A stretch of DNA of 64,000 nt from Zobellia uliginosa (GTDB lineage: Bacteria > Bacteroidota > Bacteroidia > Flavobacteriales > Flavobacteriaceae): NCBI RefSeq assembly GCF_018860745.1, contig NZ_JAHKPY010000003.1:1066062-1130061 (forward strand). The letters are read 5' to 3'. This document shows, piece by piece, positions 59,795-64,000 of this stretch. A program made the translations under genes and the position numbers. The stretch's first letter is position 1, and each line of letters begins with the position of its first letter. The notes beneath the pieces were generated by a model. The model worked only from the letters and a program-made list of their open reading frames with translations, was not told the DNA's origin and ran no database searches.

Positions 59795-61765
59795 CTAACA
59801 GAAGTTAAACCAGTAACGCACTCCGTCTTCTGCGGTTTTATCAATATTAAGTGTAGTTTGCAACTGATTTGCCAAACGGTTCATTAATCTAATACCCATA
59901 GATGAATTTGCTCTCTCATCCGTATCATCCGGTAGTCCAATTCCGTTATCCGAATACTCAAAATACCCTTCTTTCTCGCCAATTTTACGAATATGGATGT
60001 AAATTTTTCCGTTTTCATCATCATCTGGAAAAGCATATTTAAAAGAGTTAGAAACAAGCTCGTTAAGCATCAAACCAAACGGAATAGCCCTATCAATATC
60101 CAGCTCAACACCTTCGGCGTCTACTGTAATATTAATATTGTGGCCACCTTTCTTATAAACGGATTGAACGCTATTGATCAAACTCTCTATATAACTTTGC
60201 ATTTCAATAACCGAAAGGTCCTCGTTTTGATACAACTTCTGGTGGATCAAGGCCATCGCCTTCACCCTACTCTTACCCTCTTCCAGTGCTTCTATGGCCG
60301 CTTTACTTCTTGTATTTTTAGTCTGCAAACTTAAAAGACTAGAAACCATCTGTAAATTGTTTTTTACTCTATGGTGTATCTCTTTTAAAAGAGAATCTTT
60401 TTCTACCAAAGAGTTTTCAATAATATATTTCTGCTCTGCAATAAGACGTTGGTTCTTTATACTTTTTAAATAGGCATAGACCAAGCCGGCAAAACCTACG
60501 AGTGTGAACAGTAAAGAAATAAGAACGAGATTAATATTCCTTTCTTTTGCCATCATATCAACACGGGATTTTTCCAACGCTAATTTTTGTTCTGCTAACA
60601 TGGTCTGGGAAACCGCAAGGTCTTGCCCCATTACAGCTCCCAATTGTTGTTTTCTAAGCTCGGACTCATTGTTTAAAATAGAATCACGGACACGAATATT
60701 CTTTTTATAGTAAAGTGAAGCGTTTCTATAATCCTCGGTCTTTTCATAATATAAAGCCAGAAGCCTATTCTTACGCAAAAGATTTGTAGTCGTTTTTGTT
60801 TCCAGATTATCACTTAGATAATCTGTTGCCTTTTCATAATTTTCAAGCTGTAGATAACACTCGGAAATTGCTAGGCTATTTTCTGTGATTTCTGATGAAA
60901 GTTCTTTTGTCTTATACTTTTTTAAAGTATTGATGGCGCTTTCCAAATGCGGAATGGCCTCTTTATACTGTTTTAGGTCTACATGACATTTTCCTATATT
61001 ACCCTCTATTATGCCTTTAAGAAGATTTGCACTCTCTATTTCCTTTTCAGATTTTTTACGGGTAATAAGGTTCATAAAAACATCTATGTAACCTTTTGCT
61101 TTCTTATAATGGCTTAAAGCTGTTGGAGCAGACTCATCCAATCTCAGGTAATTACCCAAGTTATTGTAATATTCTGCTTGAGCATAAAAATCATTCTCCT
61201 CAACGGTCTTTTTTACATTATCTATATAATGCTCCATTGCTTTTCTATACATCCCTAAGTTCGCATAGATATCGTAAAAAGCTACATTATCATTTATTTT
61301 TAGTTCTTTTTGCTCTTTACGAATTTCAATTTGTTGAGTGTACATGGTTAATTGCCCGTAATTGTCATCCATAATGTCTAACAATTTCGACTTCAGATAA
61401 ATATCCAAATCTTCTTTATCCGTATATAGCTCCTTTGCAATGGCCAAACTCTTATCAAAGTCTCCTAAATCGTAATAAATTCCGGCTTGTATAAGTTTGT
61501 AGCGTTCTATTTCGGCGGAATCATCATCTTTGATAGCCGCATTTAGGTATATGTTTACCTCGTCTAGCCAATCATAGGTAGAAGTCTCTTTGTATTTATC
61601 TAAAGCATTAAAAAAGAAGGTGAGTTTTTCGTCCGAACTTTCAATTTCCTTAAACTGCTGAAACAGATTCTTTTGTGTGTCTTTCTCCTCCTGTGCAGAT
61701 ATAGCAAAAGAGATAAAAAAAATCGCCCAAACAAAAATGATATTTTTAAAGTAAATGTTGTTCAT
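59795..61765 (-). CDS. TPR sensor histidine kinase (HisKA_2 type)
   Basis: A 656-residue sensor. A signal sequence (residues 1-24) is followed by an extracytoplasmic part of about 370 residues made of tetratricopeptide-type helices (for example YYDLGDFDKSLAIAKELY and AEYYNNLGNYLRLD), one transmembrane helix (NLVLISLLFTLVGFAGLVYA) and a cytoplasmic kinase. The phospho-acceptor motif is LLKEIHHRVKNNLQMVSSLL (HisKA_2), and the ATPase has NELVSNSFKYAF and YSDNGIGLPD. It should detect an external signal and pass phosphate to a response regulator, most likely the LytTR protein 600 nt upstream on the same strand. Confidence 0.9.
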   Translation of the reverse strand: MNNIYFKNIIFVWAIFFISFAISAQEEKDTQKNLFQQFKEIESSDEKLTFFFNALDKYKETSTYDWLDEVNIYLNAAIKDDDSAEIERYKLIQAGIYYDLGDFDKSLAIAKELYTDKEDLDIYLKSKLLDIMDDNYGQLTMYTQQIEIRKEQKELKINDNVAFYDIYANLGMYRKAMEHYIDNVKKTVEENDFYAQAEYYNNLGNYLRLDESAPTALSHYKKAKGYIDVFMNLITRKKSEKEIESANLLKGIIEGNIGKCHVDLKQYKEAIPHLESAINTLKKYKTKELSSEITENSLAISECYLQLENYEKATDYLSDNLETKTTTNLLRKNRLLALYYEKTEDYRNASLYYKKNIRVRDSILNNESELRKQQLGAVMGQDLAVSQTMLAEQKLALEKSRVDMMAKERNINLVLISLLFTLVGFAGLVYAYLKSIKNQRLIAEQKYIIENSLVEKDSLLKEIHHRVKNNLQMVSSLLSLQTKNTRSKAAIEALEEGKSRVKAMALIHQKLYQNEDLSVIEMQSYIESLINSVQSVYKKGGHNINITVDAEGVELDIDRAIPFGLMLNELVSNSFKYAFPDDDENGKIYIHIRKIGEKEGYFEYSDNGIGLPDDTDERANSSMGIRLMNRLANQLQTTLNIDKTAEDGVRYWFNFC

Positions 61766-62313
61766 ATATCTAAATGGAACAAAATCAAATAATATTTTGT
61801 TCTGTTCATACTAGGTTATTAGCTCAGCCATTGATATTACGTTTTAACACGCACGAAAACAACATTTTATCAAATTATTGGCTACTCTAAGCTAATCTAT
61901 TTAATTGGTTATTTAGTCCATTTATCAATAAAATTATAAAAAAGGACTGGAACAAAATAATCTATTCAACGAACTCCGTAAAATAACTTTAGTACGCCTC
62001 CATTTTCTTCTATTCTTCGCTCTACTTTGTGTTGGTTGTTATACCACTAAAGGCTTAAGAACTGATATGAATTGTTCTAAGACAATTTCTAAACAATCCG
62101 CTTCTTACTAATATCAATATAACTAAAAAGGAACCTTATCTTGGAAGAAAAGGCTCCTTTACGAGAACACTATATGAAAATGAAAAATCGTATATATCTT
62201 GTTTTAAATATCATCTTTTTAATACACAGCCAAACTATAGATTTATGGGTGAAAACGGAAAATAATGTTGTGAAACCCTCAAAAGTTGTGGTGAAAGCTA
62301 CTTTTAGAAAGCA
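61766..62313. other. Non-coding region between histidine kinase and response regulator
   Basis: About 550 nt without a supported gene. One plus-strand frame (62141-62368) starts from a TTG, has a hydrophobic stretch and crosses a terminator hairpin, so it is probably chance. A weak inverted repeat AAAGGAACC ... GGCTCCTTT lies at about 62127-62160. No exact -7 element was found for the kinase on the minus strand. Confidence 0.4.
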
Positions 62314-62346
62314 AAAAAGGGAAACATTAGAAATGTTTCCCTTTTT
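62314..62346. terminator. Terminator of the LytTR response regulator gene
   Basis: A perfect 15-bp stem AAAAAGGGAAACATT / AATGTTTCCCTTTTT with a 3-nt loop, 18 nt downstream of the regulator's stop on the minus strand; T-runs on both sides make it usable in either direction. Confidence 0.85.
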
Positions 62347-62364
62347 AAAATATTATTTTAAGTA

Positions 62365-63114
62365 CTAAGAATTCATTGCCGAAATTATGAATTCCTTGAA
62401 ATCTTTTGATATTGGTATAAGTGTATCCTTAATCATGATATCTTTTGAGTTGATAGCATCTATATGATCTACGTTAACGATATATGATTTGTGCGCTCTG
62501 TAGAATTTATTCTTAGGCAATTTTTCTAAATAATCTTTTAAAGGAGAACGAACCAAAAACTTCTTATCAACTGTATTGACCTCAAGATATACATTATCAG
62601 CTTTGATGAATCGGATATCACTAAACTGAATGCGGTAATATAAATGCTGCTTCTTTACAAAGATAGAATCCTTTAAAACCGTATTTGACATCGGAACATC
62701 TTCCTCATTCTCAACAACAGCGGCAGATTTATCCGATCTAGTAAAATTAGAAAGCGCTATTTCTATTGATGTATACAAATCCTGCTGTTCAAAAGGTTTT
62801 ACCAAATAACCGTTTGGTTTTACCATTTTAGCATTCTCTACCGTAGCTCTATCTGAGTTAGAGGTTACAAAAATGAAGGGTATATCATAATTTGCACGAA
62901 TATGCTTGCCCAAATCAATTCCTGTCTTGTCAGAGGCCAAAATTATATCAATCAAAACAAGATCAACATGTTGCGTTTTTAGCACCTCTTCGGCTTGTTC
63001 ATAGACAATAACATTGTCCACAATCTCATACCCTATTTCTTCGAGCATGGATTGCATATCATCGGCTATGATTACATTATCCTCTACGATTAGAATTCTA
63101 ATTGGTTGTTCCAA
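62365..63114 (-). CDS. LytTR-family response regulator
   Basis: A 249-residue response regulator with an N-terminal receiver (start IRILIVEDNVIIADDMQSML, phospho-acceptor aspartate in DLVLIDIILAS, lysine in GYLVKPFEQQ) and a C-terminal LytTR DNA-binding domain (FIKADNVYLEVNTVDKKFLV, then FYRAHKSYIVNVDHIDAI). This type binds DNA through beta-strands. Its partner is likely the TPR kinase downstream; a terminator and a 550-nt gap separate them, so they are expressed separately. It is followed upstream by menA with a 34-nt gap, so co-transcription with menA is plausible. Confidence 0.92.
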   Translation of the reverse strand: MEQPIRILIVEDNVIIADDMQSMLEEIGYEIVDNVIVYEQAEEVLKTQHVDLVLIDIILASDKTGIDLGKHIRANYDIPFIFVTSNSDRATVENAKMVKPNGYLVKPFEQQDLYTSIEIALSNFTRSDKSAAVVENEEDVPMSNTVLKDSIFVKKQHLYYRIQFSDIRFIKADNVYLEVNTVDKKFLVRSPLKDYLEKLPKNKFYRAHKSYIVNVDHIDAINSKDIMIKDTLIPISKDFKEFIISAMNS

Positions 63115-63148
63115 AATGGCTAGTATTTAGTAGGTTCATATTTTAAAT

Positions 63149-64000
63149 TTACAAAAAATTATTACAACTGATATACATCAGTACTGACAAAAGAAAGGTG
63201 CTTAACGCCAACTTCTTTAATTCAGGATCCATTTGATTACTTCTATCTGTGGCGTGCACTCTTTTCATATGAAAGAAAATAGGTGCAAAGGAAATTAAAG
63301 GTAAAAAAATTCGCCAACCTTTTAAATTCAATATTGAAAATATTAGAATACTCAGGAAAGCTACTATTAGCAAAGAATAGTGATAAATTTTTCCTTGTTG
63401 AAAACCAATATAAACTATAAGCGTATTCTTATTTGAATTTTTATCTGATTCGTAATCGCGTAAATTATTAAGGTTTAAAACTCCAACACTTAAAAGTCCG
63501 ATTGCCACTGCTGGTAATATTGAAACGGCATTCAGTTGCTTTGTGTAAAGAAACATAGACCCCATTACCGCCAGCAATCCAAAAAAAAGAAAAACGAAAA
63601 CATCTCCCAATCCTCTATACCCGTATGCCGAAGCACCAACTGTATATTTTATTGCCGCCCAGATACTTGCCGCTCCAAGAATCAGAAATAGGATGGGATA
63701 CATCATATTTTCGAATCCAAACGCAAAATAAACAAGAGCAATAACAAGTATAAAATCTATAATTATGGAAAAAATTATACCTTCCTTTAACTCTTGTCTG
63801 GATATACTGCCGCTTTGAAGCGCCCTTTTAGGTCCTATCCTTTCTTCATTATCCGTCCCCTTTACGCCATCACCATAATCATTGGCAAAATTAGAAGTCA
63901 CTTGGAAGCCTATAGTTGTAAATAGAGCTAAAATAAAAACTACGGTATCTTCAAAACCATATAAATTAGCTAAAGCCGTACCTACTACTATACCTGACAC
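63149..64000 (-). CDS. menA: 1,4-dihydroxy-2-naphthoate prenyltransferase (partial, N-terminus outside window)
   Basis: A UbiA-family integral membrane prenyltransferase that attaches the polyprenyl chain to 1,4-dihydroxy-2-naphthoate, giving demethylmenaquinone. About 283 residues are present; roughly the first 20 are beyond the right edge. The aspartate-rich substrate site NFANDYGDGVKGTDNEERIG (NDxxD type) and the second loop LNNLRDYESDKNS (DYxxD) are visible, with about eight helices. It belongs with menC and menE, 5 kb away. It stands 34 nt upstream of the LytTR regulator on the same strand. Confidence 0.9.
   Translation of the reverse strand: MSGIVVGTALANLYGFEDTVVFILALFTTIGFQVTSNFANDYGDGVKGTDNEERIGPKRALQSGSISRQELKEGIIFSIIIDFILVIALVYFAFGFENMMYPILFLILGAASIWAAIKYTVGASAYGYRGLGDVFVFLFFGLLAVMGSMFLYTKQLNAVSILPAVAIGLLSVGVLNLNNLRDYESDKNSNKNTLIVYIGFQQGKIYHYSLLIVAFLSILIFSILNLKGWRIFLPLISFAPIFFHMKRVHATDRSNQMDPELKKLALSTFLLSVLMYISCNNFL

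Noticed and set aside
62141-62368. 75-codon plus-strand frame near the regulator stop
   Set aside because: It starts at TTG, overlaps a perfect terminator hairpin and overlaps the regulator's stop; no homologue pattern is visible.
1-64000. Prophage, insertion sequence, CRISPR array or defence island
   Set aside because: No integrase, transposase, capsid, cas gene or regularly spaced repeat was seen; gene content is core chromosome.

Overview
The window comes from a chromosome of the Bacteroidota, almost certainly a Flavobacteriaceae species and probably a marine one. The sequence is AT-rich. Promoters follow the Bacteroidota pattern (a -7 element TAnnTTTG, sometimes with a TTG about 17-20 nt upstream). 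Shine-Dalgarno sequences are nearly absent, apart from the one inside prfB that drives frameshifting. Gene content is typical of the family: a BatA-type protein, YfhO, a DUF4834-like protein, OMP_b-brl-type receptors, menaquinone genes and LytTR signalling. I saw no rRNA, tRNA, insertion sequence, prophage or CRISPR array. This is core chromosome, not a genomic island.

Layout. 1-8.6 kb: a PQQ-type sugar dehydrogenase cut by the left edge, a glycosyltransferase, a BatA-domain protein overlapping a dihydroorotase homologue without the usual HxH motif, two small Tic20-like membrane proteins, an esterase and a PhnP-like metallo-hydrolase. 8.7-16.4 kb: a conserved orphan protein, bcp, a cysteine-free endonuclease III, a tandemly duplicated cassette (ECF-type sigma factor plus a 47-residue protein) and uvrA. 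16.7-21.5 kb: an exported protein with a very basic tail and an FdhF/YdeP-type molybdoenzyme with two partners. 21.6-26.8 kb: an envelope operon (YfhO-like protein, glycosyltransferase, flippase). 27-32.3 kb: an outer-membrane protein, an acetyltransferase-like protein and a pair of PLP enzymes that fit cysteate synthase and cysteate acyltransferase of sulfonolipid (capnine) synthesis.

32.6-47.1 kb: an exported S9 peptidase, a YbaB protein, a thioredoxin-like protein, an OmpA-family protein, threonine aldolase, the ATP-grasp / alpha-E / transglutaminase trio, prfB with its programmed +1 frameshift, arsC, a two-gene exported-protein and receptor operon, and a 56-residue membrane protein. 47.3-64 kb: fumC, a coiled-coil membrane protein, a GNAT enzyme, a lipoprotein metallo-hydrolase, ettA, an oxidoreductase, an acyl-CoA carboxylase subunit, menE-CPBP-menC, an SDR, a TPR histidine kinase, a LytTR response regulator and menA, cut by the right edge.

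How the genes fit together. menA, menC and menE supply menaquinone. The envelope operon, the sulfonolipid pair and several exported proteins shape the cell surface. nth and uvrA repair DNA. Most convergent gene pairs share an intrinsic terminator. The least explained element is the doubled sigma factor plus 47-residue protein cassette at 11.4-13.4 kb; both of its small genes are short enough to be missed by gene callers.
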